DNA of 64,000 bases, taken from positions 2,418,001 through 2,482,000 of the forward strand of contig NZ_LT960611.1 of NCBI RefSeq assembly GCF_900233005.1, written 5' to 3'. How positions within the stretch are numbered: the stretch's first letter is position 1; the number at the start of each line of letters is the position of its first letter. Source of the DNA: Vibrio tapetis subsp. tapetis. GTDB lineage: Bacteria > Pseudomonadota > Gammaproteobacteria > Enterobacterales > Vibrionaceae. Below are positions 1-6,945 of this stretch, in pieces. The notes below the pieces were generated by a model that did no database searches, was not told where the DNA came from, and worked only from the letters and a program-made list of their open reading frames with translations. The translations under genes were made by a program, and so were the position numbers.

Positions 1-535
1 TTTGCCACTAGCATTAATTCTAGCAGTGCAAGACATACCTATATCATGGTGGAGTAATTCATTTTGCGATTTTTCTGACATAGACAATTGCTTATTTAAT
101 CCGTTTCAACATCCATATTTTTCAATTATCTTCATTGTTATTAGCATCATTTCGGTAATCATTTCAAACATATCTTTGAAAAAAATCTCCTACCCTTTTG
201 ATGGCGAAGTTAAAAGCTCAAAAACAATTCCGAATGACATTATTAATTACGTATTTCCTTACGTAGTTTCATTTATGGGGATAAGTTATGACGCTCCTGA
301 GAAAATGTTAGGGTTCGTGGTGTTTTTACTGTGGATGTTTGCAATTACTTATAAGTCAGGGCAAATAATAATGAACCCGATTTTATTAATGTTTGGTTGG
401 AAATTATATGAAGCAAAAATTGTAATAAATGATGAAGAAAGGGACGTTCGAGTATTGAAGAAAGGATCTCTAACCCCTGGTAATTATAAGTTTCAATCAA
501 TTCAAGACTTTTACATTTCAAAGGATACAAACTAA
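1..535 (+). CDS. kwaA: KwaA-like membrane protein of a Kiwa anti-phage system (5' end outside window)
   Basis: Open reading frame entering from the left edge; the first visible candidate start (TTG at 2) is probably internal, so about 177 residues are seen. Hydrophobic segments lie near residues 1-17, 36-56, 79-95 and 99-118, followed by a polar C-terminal tail, as expected for the small multi-pass subunit of Kiwa. The stop codon overlaps the start of the next gene (TAATG at 533-537), indicating translational coupling. The identification rests mainly on the partner, which is a DUF4868 (KwaB-type) protein; KwaA is known as a small membrane protein encoded directly upstream of KwaB. Base composition is clearly more AT-rich than the core genes to the right. 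By itself the sequence could be any small membrane protein. Confidence 0.62.
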   Translation, partial: LPLALILAVQDIPISWWSNSFCDFSDIDNCLFNPFQHPYFSIIFIVISIISVIISNISLKKISYPFDGEVKSSKTIPNDIINYVFPYVVSFMGISYDAPEKMLGFVVFLLWMFAITYKSGQIIMNPILLMFGWKLYEAKIVINDEERDVRVLKKGSLTPGNYKFQSIQDFYISKDTN

Positions 536-1449
536 TGGATGCTGAATTTCAATTATTAAGAGCATTTGACTTTGCCAATGCAACACCACATTTATGGGTT
601 TTTAAAAATAGTAGGTCACAGGAAAAATTTAGAACCTTTTATGTTCAAACGGAAACTGATCTTAATCGGCAATTTAAAACATTTGTAAATACGGAAATAG
701 AGAGAATTACAGAACATTCTCCATATTCTTATATTGCTCAGACAAATGAAAACAGTTGTCTAACTCTAGATTCTACAACAACAAATTTTTCAAATTTGAA
801 GGCACTAGTTGATCGTTTAGAACCAGAGCATCGAATAAATGATAGCAATGATTTAAAAGGTTCTAATGGCTACGTAGTTAAATACATAGCAAATGGTGTG
901 ACCGTATATGCAGTGAAAAGATCTACCTCGACTTGGAAAACTTCATATCCTAATAAGTATATTAATATGGTGTTTACAAATGGCGAACTATCAGGTGTAG
1001 TAGATAATAGTTTCTCGATTGAAAAGAACTTTGATTTTTATGTTATTAATAATGTTGCATTTATTGCGAATAAGCGCGGTTTCGAATCATCTATGAAATA
1101 TCGTGAGGCATACTCACAGGCATTTACGCAACTACAACAAAATCCTTCATTTAGTAATTTATTCTCTGATTTACAGCCTATCGTTGAATATGTTGGTACT
1201 AATTCAATGCAGTTACGCCGAATGGGAGTTATTGAAGATAAAAAGGTCTACACGAGCCCCAACTTTATAACAAAATTAATGGCTATAAATACAGCTAGAG
1301 GTTGGGGGCTTAACTTTGATTTAGCAAATAACACTATTGTCCCTTGTGCTGAAACAACAAGTACTATCCTTCAAGTTCTCTTAGATCACCGCTTAATGAG
1401 TGAAATAACCGCAAATATTTACGATGTGCCAGATGCCGTTCAAGTGTAA
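535..1449 (+). CDS. kwaB: KwaB-like DUF4868 protein, effector subunit of Kiwa defence
   Basis: A 304-residue soluble protein whose middle/C-terminal half has the DUF4868 pattern: a hydrophobic strand with FDFYVI near residue 166, then ANKRGFES and KYREAY around 178-193, a conserved block of that family. DUF4868 is the domain that defines KwaB of the Kiwa system, in which a membrane sensor (KwaA) and a cytoplasmic DNA-associated partner (KwaB) restrict phage. Length agrees with KwaB (about 300-315 residues). It overlaps the upstream membrane-protein gene by one base, so the pair is translated together. No signal peptide or membrane segment is visible. Codon and base use (AT-rich) differ from the core chromosome, consistent with acquisition on a genomic island. 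Function is inferred from family and gene pairing. Confidence 0.75.
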   Translation: MDAEFQLLRAFDFANATPHLWVFKNSRSQEKFRTFYVQTETDLNRQFKTFVNTEIERITEHSPYSYIAQTNENSCLTLDSTTTNFSNLKALVDRLEPEHRINDSNDLKGSNGYVVKYIANGVTVYAVKRSTSTWKTSYPNKYINMVFTNGELSGVVDNSFSIEKNFDFYVINNVAFIANKRGFESSMKYREAYSQAFTQLQQNPSFSNLFSDLQPIVEYVGTNSMQLRRMGVIEDKKVYTSPNFITKLMAINTARGWGLNFDLANNTIVPCAETTSTILQVLLDHRLMSEITANIYDVPDAVQV

Positions 1450-2257
1450 GTGTTGTTAGTGACAAAGTTCAAATTTCTATTCAAGCTAGGACAATGCTAG
1501 AAGCAAAAGGAATGCTTAAAGGTGTAGCCAGAAAGCACCCAAATGCCGACATTAATTCCTTTCTAGAAAATGCTCAGGTTAAATCTACATATAGCCCTGA
1601 GATGATGAAATTTAAGCTAAGTTTTGGTGGTACTGACGCAGGGCGTTCTATAGTAAAGTCTGCGTTAGCAGTGGTTAGTGATGCCAATCAATCTACGGGA
1701 ATGTGTCAAAATGCAATTTCATATTTGACAGCCAAAAATGCCGAGGCTTGTTTTGGCTATTACTATGTTAGAGACCTAATATCTAACCGCCCTACAGGGG
1801 TTCCATTACACTGTTTAGCGGTGCGAGGTGATCAGAAAACAGGCTTAATCTTTTTTTATGCAGAATACTTTGGCATGCAACGAGTTGTTGGTTGTCTAGG
1901 TCAAGGAGAGTCATTCTCACCAATATGCAATAGATCCTGTTTCTGGGACAGAACTAGAATTAAGAGTTGACCTAGATCTTTCTCTTACTGAAATACAAGA
2001 TGCTTATGATTATAAAGCTATACCTGAACAATCTATTGAAAATGTAATAGCTTCAATTGTCCCTAGTCACTTGCAGTTGCACTCTGAGCAAGAAAGAACA
2101 CTAGTAATTAATGTCGCCTTACAAAAAGCATTTGAGGAAATAGGGCTAAAGGAAGGGGGATCAGATATTACCTGAACATATAGGTAAATTGTCGTCTGTT
2201 GTCGCTGAAGAAGTTCTGCCTCTCATGATACATCAATTAGGTATAGGCCAGCAGTAG
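1446..2257 (+). pseudogene. frameshifted remnant of an unrecognised gene downstream of kwaB
   Basis: Three consecutive open frames together make one plausible protein. The first runs from about 1446 (ATG at 1494) to near 1905, reading through motifs such as FGGTDAGRS and YAEYFG. The second frame continues at about 1910 (residues beginning KESHSHQYA) and stops at 2172-2174. The third continues (beginning PEHIGKL) to the TAG at 2255-2257. The joins read naturally from one frame into the next, so two single-base indels are the simplest explanation. No N-terminal domain is present, because kwaB occupies that space. The surviving part vaguely resembles the C-terminal half of long HNH-endonuclease-like proteins, but that is a recollection and not proof. 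It is not an intact gene. Confidence 0.6.
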
Positions 2258-2723
2258 GACGTATAGAGCAAACGACTATCATACCTTTGCCTTACCCACA
2301 CTAATCCGCTAATTGCTAAATTAGCAAGAACACAACACGGAAATGTCCAGAGACGTTACACCAAAACACGTTTCCATCGGCTCCTAAGCGTAGTTTTGAA
2401 TTGCATCGATTGGTTCATGAGTTAAGCTCATGGGGAGTTTCTTACCAATTCTTAGTGAATTTAAGAATTCTTAAAAGGAAGAGTATTAGCGTCCAATGAT
2501 GTGGCGACTATTCACACCAAATATTGATAATCTTGTAGTATTAACTAAATTTTTATGACAGATTTTCACTTGAATAATCGTCAAAACAGCCCAATTTACA
2601 AAAAATTATGACAACTGTTATAATTAGAGTTAAAAAATAAAATCAACCAACTTAACTTACTGTTAAATATAGATTTTTTAAATAATCGTCAAAAATAAGG
2701 TCTTAGAATATTTCCAAGGGTAG
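2258..2723. other. gene-free AT-rich end of the accessory island with direct repeats and hairpins
   Basis: No credible coding frame was found. Visible structures are a 7-bp hairpin (2308-2325, arms GCTAATT/AATTAGC), and a 14-bp direct repeat AATAATCGTCAAAA at 2573-2586 and 2681-2694 (108 bp apart), each preceded by a GATTTT-type T-rich run. TTATGACA occurs twice nearby. Homology to the core chromosome begins at about 2724, inside bcp, so these repeats sit within ~150 bp of the island/chromosome junction. They may be recombinase or end-binding sites; that role is inference. Confidence 0.45.
2573..2694. repeat. 14-bp direct repeat pair next to the island junction
   Basis: AATAATCGTCAAAA occurs exactly at 2573-2586 and again at 2681-2694. 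The second copy lies 30 bp before the point where bcp sequence resumes. Exact 14-mers this close together in non-coding DNA are unlikely by chance, although the AT-rich composition raises the background. Confidence 0.5.
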
Positions 2724-2864
2724 AAATTCATGGGCAAAGTGTACGATGGCCTTCACCGTATCAGCTTCCTAATCAATGAAGAAGGCGTGATCGAACATGT
2801 CTTCAATAAGTTTAAAACCAAAACTCACCATGAAGTGGTTTTGGATTACTTAAACCAAGCTTAA
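2724..2864 (+). pseudogene. bcp: 3' remnant of bcp (thiol peroxidase, peroxiredoxin)
   Basis: The in-frame stretch ending in TAA at 2862-2864 reads KFMGKVYDGLHRISFL and continues with an EHVFNKFKTKTHHEVVLDYL-like end. This matches the last ~45 residues of Bcp/PrxQ (E. coli: MGKTYDGIHRISFLID...). The peroxidatic Cys region, about the first 110 residues, is absent: an in-frame TAG (2721-2723) immediately precedes the homology and unrelated AT-rich island DNA lies upstream. bcp is the normal neighbour of perM and bepA in this order. The remnant therefore marks the insertion or replacement point of the accessory segment. An intact bcp may exist at the other end of the island, outside the window. 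Confidence 0.8.
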
Positions 2865-2890
2865 GCTTCGATAACCAAAGTTTAAAACCA

Positions 2891-2920
2891 AAAACACCTC
2901 GCACTTGGCGAGGTGTTTTT
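2891..2920. terminator. bidirectional terminator between bcp remnant and perM
   Basis: Stem CACCTCGC (2895-2902) pairs with GCGAGGTG (2908-2915), loop ACTTG, flanked by an A-run on the left and T5 on the right. It can serve both the plus-strand bcp remnant and the minus-strand perM-like gene. Confidence 0.85.
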
Positions 2921-2946
2921 GTTTCAACAGTCTTCCAACAAGAAAG

Positions 2947-4029
2947 CTACTCTTGCGGCAGGTTTTCTTTGTCTGGCTTCACGCCACCGTCTGGCAGTGC
3001 GTTAATAACCGCTTTGACGAGCGTCGCCAATGGAATGGCAAAGAACACGCCCCAGAAGCCCCATAGTCCGCCAAATACCAGTACGGCCACAATGATGGCG
3101 ACTGGGTGCAGATTTACCGCTTCAGAAAACAGTACTGGCACTAATACGTTACCATCAAGTGCTTGGATAATACCGTATGCGATCAGTAAGTAATAAAATG
3201 GAGGCGTTAAACCCCATTGGAACAAACCGACAATGGTAACCGGTACGGTAACCGCTGCAGCACCTATGTATGGGATCAAAACAGACAAACCCACAGCAAC
3301 GGCAAGAAGCACGGAATAGCGCAAATCTAGAATCGCGAACGTGAGGTAACTTACGCTACCCACGATGAGGATCTCCATCACTTTACCGCGAATGTAGTTC
3401 GAGATTTGAGTGTTCATCTCACGCCATACTTTGGTCGCAAGACGGCGATTTTGAGGCAGGAAACCACTTAGGATGTCCAACATTTCTTCTTTGTCTTTCA
3501 AGAGGAAAAACACCAGAAGAGGCACAAGAATTAGGTAAATCGCGAGCGCGGCAATGCTGACTAACGAAGCCAGTGAACCTTTAACGACACTTTCGCCCAT
3601 TCCCAACGCTTTGGTTTTTGCTTTCTCAAAGATGGTCTCAACAATGTGCATATTCGCCAATTCAGGGTAATGCTCTGGCAACGTTGAGATGAATTTTTGC
3701 AATCCGTTATACATATTTGGGATATCGTTAACTAAGTTCCCGACTTGTGTCCAAATGGTTGGTACTAAACCAAACACGGCTAACAAAGCCAGCCCGAGGA
3801 AAACCAATACCACAATAGGAACGGCAAAACTGCGAGACACACCAAAACGGCTTAACTGATTAACAGGCCATTCTAACAAGTAGGCTAAAACGATCGCCAC
3901 CAATAAAGGCGTAATCAAACCACCGAAGAAATAAATCGTGGCAAAACCAAACAGCAGAATTGCAACCAAACTCACAGCGTGAGGGTCAGAAAACCGGCGT
4001 TTATACCAACTGGTTACCATATCAAACAT
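2947..4029 (-). CDS. perM: PerM-like AI-2E family transporter (permease)
   Basis: A 360-residue polytopic inner-membrane protein of the AI-2E transporter (UPF0118/PerM) family. Several hydrophobic segments are seen: around residues 20-55 and 65-90, then 150-180 and a cluster from 215 to the C-terminus. The family-type ALDGNVLVP and PLLVFFLLKDKEEM segments are recognisable. Members export small molecules or ions; the substrate of PerM itself is not established. It overlaps the TusA-like gene upstream by 8 bp and lies next to bcp and bepA as in E. coli, which supports the name. Start at 4029 was kept; an internal ATG at 4020 is possible because neither has a clear ribosome binding site. Confidence 0.85.
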   Translation of the reverse strand: MFDMVTSWYKRRFSDPHAVSLVAILLFGFATIYFFGGLITPLLVAIVLAYLLEWPVNQLSRFGVSRSFAVPIVVLVFLGLALLAVFGLVPTIWTQVGNLVNDIPNMYNGLQKFISTLPEHYPELANMHIVETIFEKAKTKALGMGESVVKGSLASLVSIAALAIYLILVPLLVFFLLKDKEEMLDILSGFLPQNRRLATKVWREMNTQISNYIRGKVMEILIVGSVSYLTFAILDLRYSVLLAVAVGLSVLIPYIGAAAVTVPVTIVGLFQWGLTPPFYYLLIAYGIIQALDGNVLVPVLFSEAVNLHPVAIIVAVLVFGGLWGFWGVFFAIPLATLVKAVINALPDGGVKPDKENLPQE

Positions 4030-4261
4030 GGGGGGACTGTCTCTCTTTTTGAACGGTTAAAGTCGAAATTAAGTCACATTCTTCCAGCTGAACGGAAAAG
4101 GAGTGCGCTTGGAAGTATCGTACCATATCATGCAAAGATTGCTTATCAGTAACTAAGATTGAAGCTCGTTCACCATCTTGCATGTGCGCACAGAAGCGTT
4201 TGGCTCTTAAAAGCGCCATAGGGCAACGCTCTTCACATAAATTCAGTGTTCGGTCTTCCAT
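4022..4261 (-). CDS. TusA/SirA-like sulfurtransferase-fold protein
   Basis: A 79-residue protein with the TusA/SirA fold signature near the N-terminus (LCEERCPMALLRAK at about residues 8-21). TusA proteins carry a persulfide on the Cys of a CPxP motif and pass sulfur to partners such as those used for tRNA thiolation. Here the motif is CPMA: the Cys is kept but the second Pro is replaced by Ala. An extra Cys sits four residues earlier. The gene overlaps the start of the perM-like gene by 8 bp, so the two are probably cotranscribed and translationally coupled. The pairing of a SirA-like protein with a permease is common, suggesting a sulfur-related or transport-linked role, but no substrate can be named. 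Confidence 0.75.
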   Translation of the reverse strand: MEDRTLNLCEERCPMALLRAKRFCAHMQDGERASILVTDKQSLHDMVRYFQAHSFSVQLEECDLISTLTVQKERQSPHV

Positions 4262-4422
4262 TCTTTATCTCGGCGCTTATGATAATCGCAGCATTGTAAT
4301 GCTTAACGGGTGATTGTTCTTCCTTTCATTAGCGAAACTTGCCATTATTTGGATAAATAATATTGCTGTCGCACTTAGTTTTGCTGCGACACATCAGCGA
4401 ATAACCCCTAAATCATTTATCA

Positions 4423-4453
4423 TTGACAGCAAATACGCTCAAAATGCGATAAT
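4423..4453 (+). promoter_or_regulatory. candidate sigma-70 promoter for bepA
   Basis: TTGACA (4423-4428) and GATAAT (4448-4453) with a 19-bp spacer, 82 bp before the bepA start, in the 273-bp divergent gap between the TusA-like gene and bepA. The boxes are good but the spacer is longer than ideal, so confidence is limited. Nothing else was recognised in this gap. Confidence 0.4.
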
Positions 4454-4534
4454 AAAGAAGAAACCATATCAGTGACTTGTAGTCCAAATAACGATGGATC
4501 TCTATTAGAATAAAGCAGGGTACAACGAAACCTT

Positions 4535-5992
4535 ATGTATAAACGCTCTCGCTCCACATTATGCTTATGTATTGCTGCTCTTCTTAGCAATCCAGTACAA
4601 GCTCAAGATAGCCGCTACGAATTACCCGATATTGGTACTGCGGCAGCGTCTACGTTGACGATTGATCAAGAATTACGTTACGGCGATGCTTACATGCGCA
4701 TGCTGCGTTCAAGTCAGCCGATTGTTCATGACCCAGTACTAAACGAATACATCAGTAATTTGGGGCATCAGCTCGTTGCTCACGCCAATGACGTGAAAAC
4801 ACCGTTCCACTTTTTCATGATCCAAGACCGTAACATCAACGCCTTTGCCTTTTTTGGTGGCTATGTCGCTCTACACTCTGGATTGTTTCTCCATGCCAAG
4901 TCAGAAAGTGAGTTGGCCTCTGTTGTGGCGCACGAAATCGCGCACGTAACACAACGCCATTTAGCTCGCGCGATGGAAGCACAAGCAAACCGTTCACCGG
5001 CAACTATGGCAGCGTTAGTTGGGTCATTATTACTTGCAATTGCTTCCCCACAAGCCGGAATCGCAGCAATTACTGCGACTCAAGCTGGCGCAATTCAAGG
5101 CCAAATAAACTACACGCGTGCAAACGAAAAAGAAGCCGACCGATTTGGCATAGTTACCATGTCTAAAGCAGGGTTCGACCCTCATGATATGCCACGATTT
5201 TTTGGCCGACTTGCCGACGAGTTCCGTTATGCCAGCAAGCCACCCCCTATGCTATTAACGCACCCATTGCCTGAAGATCGTATCACCGACTCCCGAGCGC
5301 GTGCTCAAAGCTACCCACCACTGCGCCTTGGCCCTTCGCTAGAATACCATTTGGCTAAGGCTCGAATTGTGGCACGTCATGCTGGCATTGATAGCGAAGC
5401 CGCGATCGACTGGATGGATCGTCGCTTGAAAAAGGCCTCAGCAGCGTTAGCCCCGACCTATCGTTACGGTAAAGCTTTGGCGTACTTAGATACCAAAAAA
5501 CTCGACAAAGCGGAACCTATCTTATTGGAGCTGTTGAAAACAGAACCCAATAACAACTTCTATTTAGACGCCATTGCCGATTTATACCTCTATAAAAAAG
5601 AATATCAAACGGCCATCGACATTCTTGCCAAGGCGCTGGATAAAAAACCAAACAATCCGGTACTGACGATTAACTACGCTAACTTGCTCAACGAAAGCGA
5701 CCAAGTCGATAAAGCGGTTCGTATTTTACAGCGCTATACCCATGACTACCCAGAAGACATTAACGGCTGGTCACTATTAGCCGATGCCCACCAAAAACTG
5801 GATAATCCAGACGAAGAACTTGCCGCAAAAGCAGAAATATTTGCTCTAAGAGCAAACTGGACCAAAGCAATACAAAATTATAGCGAAGCCAGTCAACTGG
5901 TTGATTTAGGAAGTCTTAAACAAGCAAAATACGACGCAAGAATCGACCAATTAAGTGTCGAGCGCGATCGATTTTTTGCTCTTCAAAACTAG
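4535..5992 (+). CDS. bepA: BepA, periplasmic M48 metalloprotease/chaperone with TPRs
   Basis: A 485-residue exported protein: signal peptide ending near residue 24 (PVQAQD). The M48 zinc site HEIAH is at residues 133-137, the third-ligand region NEKEAD around 197-202, and a C-terminal TPR region from roughly 305 to the end. BepA works in the periplasm on LptD assembly and degrades stalled outer membrane proteins such as BamA; both the BAM gene bamA and the lipid A genes occur elsewhere in this window. Length agrees with E. coli BepA (487). The ATG at 4535 gives the only complete signal peptide. It is followed at 10 bp by the arsC-like gene, so the two probably form a transcription unit, as in E. 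coli (yfgC-yfgD). Confidence 0.95.
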   Translation: MYKRSRSTLCLCIAALLSNPVQAQDSRYELPDIGTAAASTLTIDQELRYGDAYMRMLRSSQPIVHDPVLNEYISNLGHQLVAHANDVKTPFHFFMIQDRNINAFAFFGGYVALHSGLFLHAKSESELASVVAHEIAHVTQRHLARAMEAQANRSPATMAALVGSLLLAIASPQAGIAAITATQAGAIQGQINYTRANEKEADRFGIVTMSKAGFDPHDMPRFFGRLADEFRYASKPPPMLLTHPLPEDRITDSRARAQSYPPLRLGPSLEYHLAKARIVARHAGIDSEAAIDWMDRRLKKASAALAPTYRYGKALAYLDTKKLDKAEPILLELLKTEPNNNFYLDAIADLYLYKKEYQTAIDILAKALDKKPNNPVLTINYANLLNESDQVDKAVRILQRYTHDYPEDINGWSLLADAHQKLDNPDEELAAKAEIFALRANWTKAIQNYSEASQLVDLGSLKQAKYDARIDQLSVERDRFFALQN

Positions 5993-6001
5993 GAGAAAGT
6001 T

Positions 6002-6352
6002 ATGTCAGTCGTCATTTATCACAACCCTCGTTGTTCAAAAAGCCGAGAAACTCTGGGCTTACTGGAGGAGCGTGGTATTGAACCTAAGATCGTTAAGTAC
6101 TTAGATGAAAGCTTGAGCACCTCGCAACTAAAATCTGTATTTGAATTACTTCAACTACCGAGTGTACGTGACATGATGCGCACCAAAGAGGCCGTATACA
6201 AAGAACTATCTCTTGGCGAAGCGAATGTCACTGATGAGCAATTGTTTGAGGCTATGGTGAGCAACCCTAAACTTATTGAACGCCCAATTGTGATTGCAAA
6301 CGGGCAAGCTAAATTAGGCCGCCCACCAGAGCAAGTACTCACCATTCTTTAG
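6002..6352 (+). CDS. ArsC/Spx-family thioredoxin-fold reductase (YfgD type)
   Basis: A 116-residue protein with HNPRCSKSRETLGLL at residues 7-21. This carries the single N-terminal Cys typical of ArsC-like glutaredoxin-dependent reductases, plus the ERPIVI segment near residue 93 seen in arsenate reductases. Strong ribosome binding site AGGAGA 6 bp before the ATG. No arsR, arsB or other arsenic gene is nearby; the gene follows bepA as yfgD does in E. coli. The physiological substrate is therefore uncertain even though the fold and Cys motif are clear. Confidence 0.9.
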   Translation: MSVVIYHNPRCSKSRETLGLLEERGIEPKIVKYLDESLSTSQLKSVFELLQLPSVRDMMRTKEAVYKELSLGEANVTDEQLFEAMVSNPKLIERPIVIANGQAKLGRPPEQVLTIL

Positions 6353-6375
6353 GTAACACTCAAACCGGAACGATT

Positions 6376-6402
6376 GGTATTGAGTGCAATGAACTCAATA
6401 CC
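6376..6402. other. 10-bp intergenic hairpin between arsC-like gene and DUF2069
   Basis: GGTATTGAGT (6376-6385) pairs with ACTCAATACC (6393-6402), loop of 7 nt. No T-run follows, so it is not a classical terminator; it may stabilise or process the mRNA upstream of DUF2069. Confidence 0.55.
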
Positions 6403-6426
6403 GAATGTCTGATTAACGGAGTAATC

Positions 6427-6855
6427 ATGTCAGAAAAGAAAACAGCGGGTTATCGCTACCTTGCGTTAACGGCAAACCTTGCTCTTATTGCTTGGGTGGC
6501 ATTGTTGCAATCGGTCATATCCCCTCATCCAGACATCAATAGCGTTACCTTAACCATTGCTTGGTGCATCCCTTTGTTATTGCCTTTGCGTGGTATTTTA
6601 GCGGGTAAAGCGTATACCCATGCATGGGCAAACTTTGTTTTGATGCTGTACTTTTTGCACGCTTTAACGCTCATTTACGTAGACGGAGGTGAGCGCCTAT
6701 TAGCCTGCATTGAGTTATTCATCACAAGCGTCGCTTTTGTTGCTAATACTTTATATGCTCGCGAGAAAGGCCGTGAACAAGGCTTAAAGCTCATTCGTTT
6801 ATCTGAAGTAGAAAAACAAGAAAAAGCTAAGTATGGACAAAGTGAAAACAGCTAA
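6427..6855 (+). CDS. DUF2069 family membrane protein
   Basis: A 142-residue protein with four predicted membrane helices (roughly residues 12-28, 37-54, 62-85 and 92-112) and a charged, Lys/Glu-rich C-terminal tail. It matches the DUF2069 proteins that sit beside arsC-like/bepA genes in vibrios. A GGAG ribosome binding site lies 6 bp before the ATG. It probably belongs to the bepA transcription unit or is separately initiated after the intergenic hairpin. Function is unknown; the sequence shows only an inner-membrane protein with a cytoplasmic tail. Confidence 0.8.
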   Translation: MSEKKTAGYRYLALTANLALIAWVALLQSVISPHPDINSVTLTIAWCIPLLLPLRGILAGKAYTHAWANFVLMLYFLHALTLIYVDGGERLLACIELFITSVAFVANTLYAREKGREQGLKLIRLSEVEKQEKAKYGQSENS

Positions 6856-6856
6856 C

Positions 6857-6885
6857 ATCTAAATAACTGGCTCTGTTATTTAGAT
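6857..6885 (+). terminator. hairpin after DUF2069
   Basis: CTAAATAAC (6859-6867) pairs with GTTATTTAG (6875-6883), loop TGGCTCT. It lies just after the stop codon and before the IS element. The stem is AT-rich and there is no clear T-run, so termination efficiency is uncertain. Confidence 0.5.
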
Positions 6886-6945
6886 CTATGTATGGCTGAA
6901 TAGTTTATACAAAAATGGCGGCCAGATTGGCCTAATGCCACTCGC

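Noticed and set aside
2326..2560. possible short coding remnant (e.g. frame giving TKTRFHRLLSVVLNC)
   Set aside because: Short, interrupted by stops in all frames, no recognisable family; kept as non-coding.
2000..2720. search for an integrase gene at the island end
   Set aside because: No tyrosine or serine recombinase motif seen; if present it must lie left of the window.
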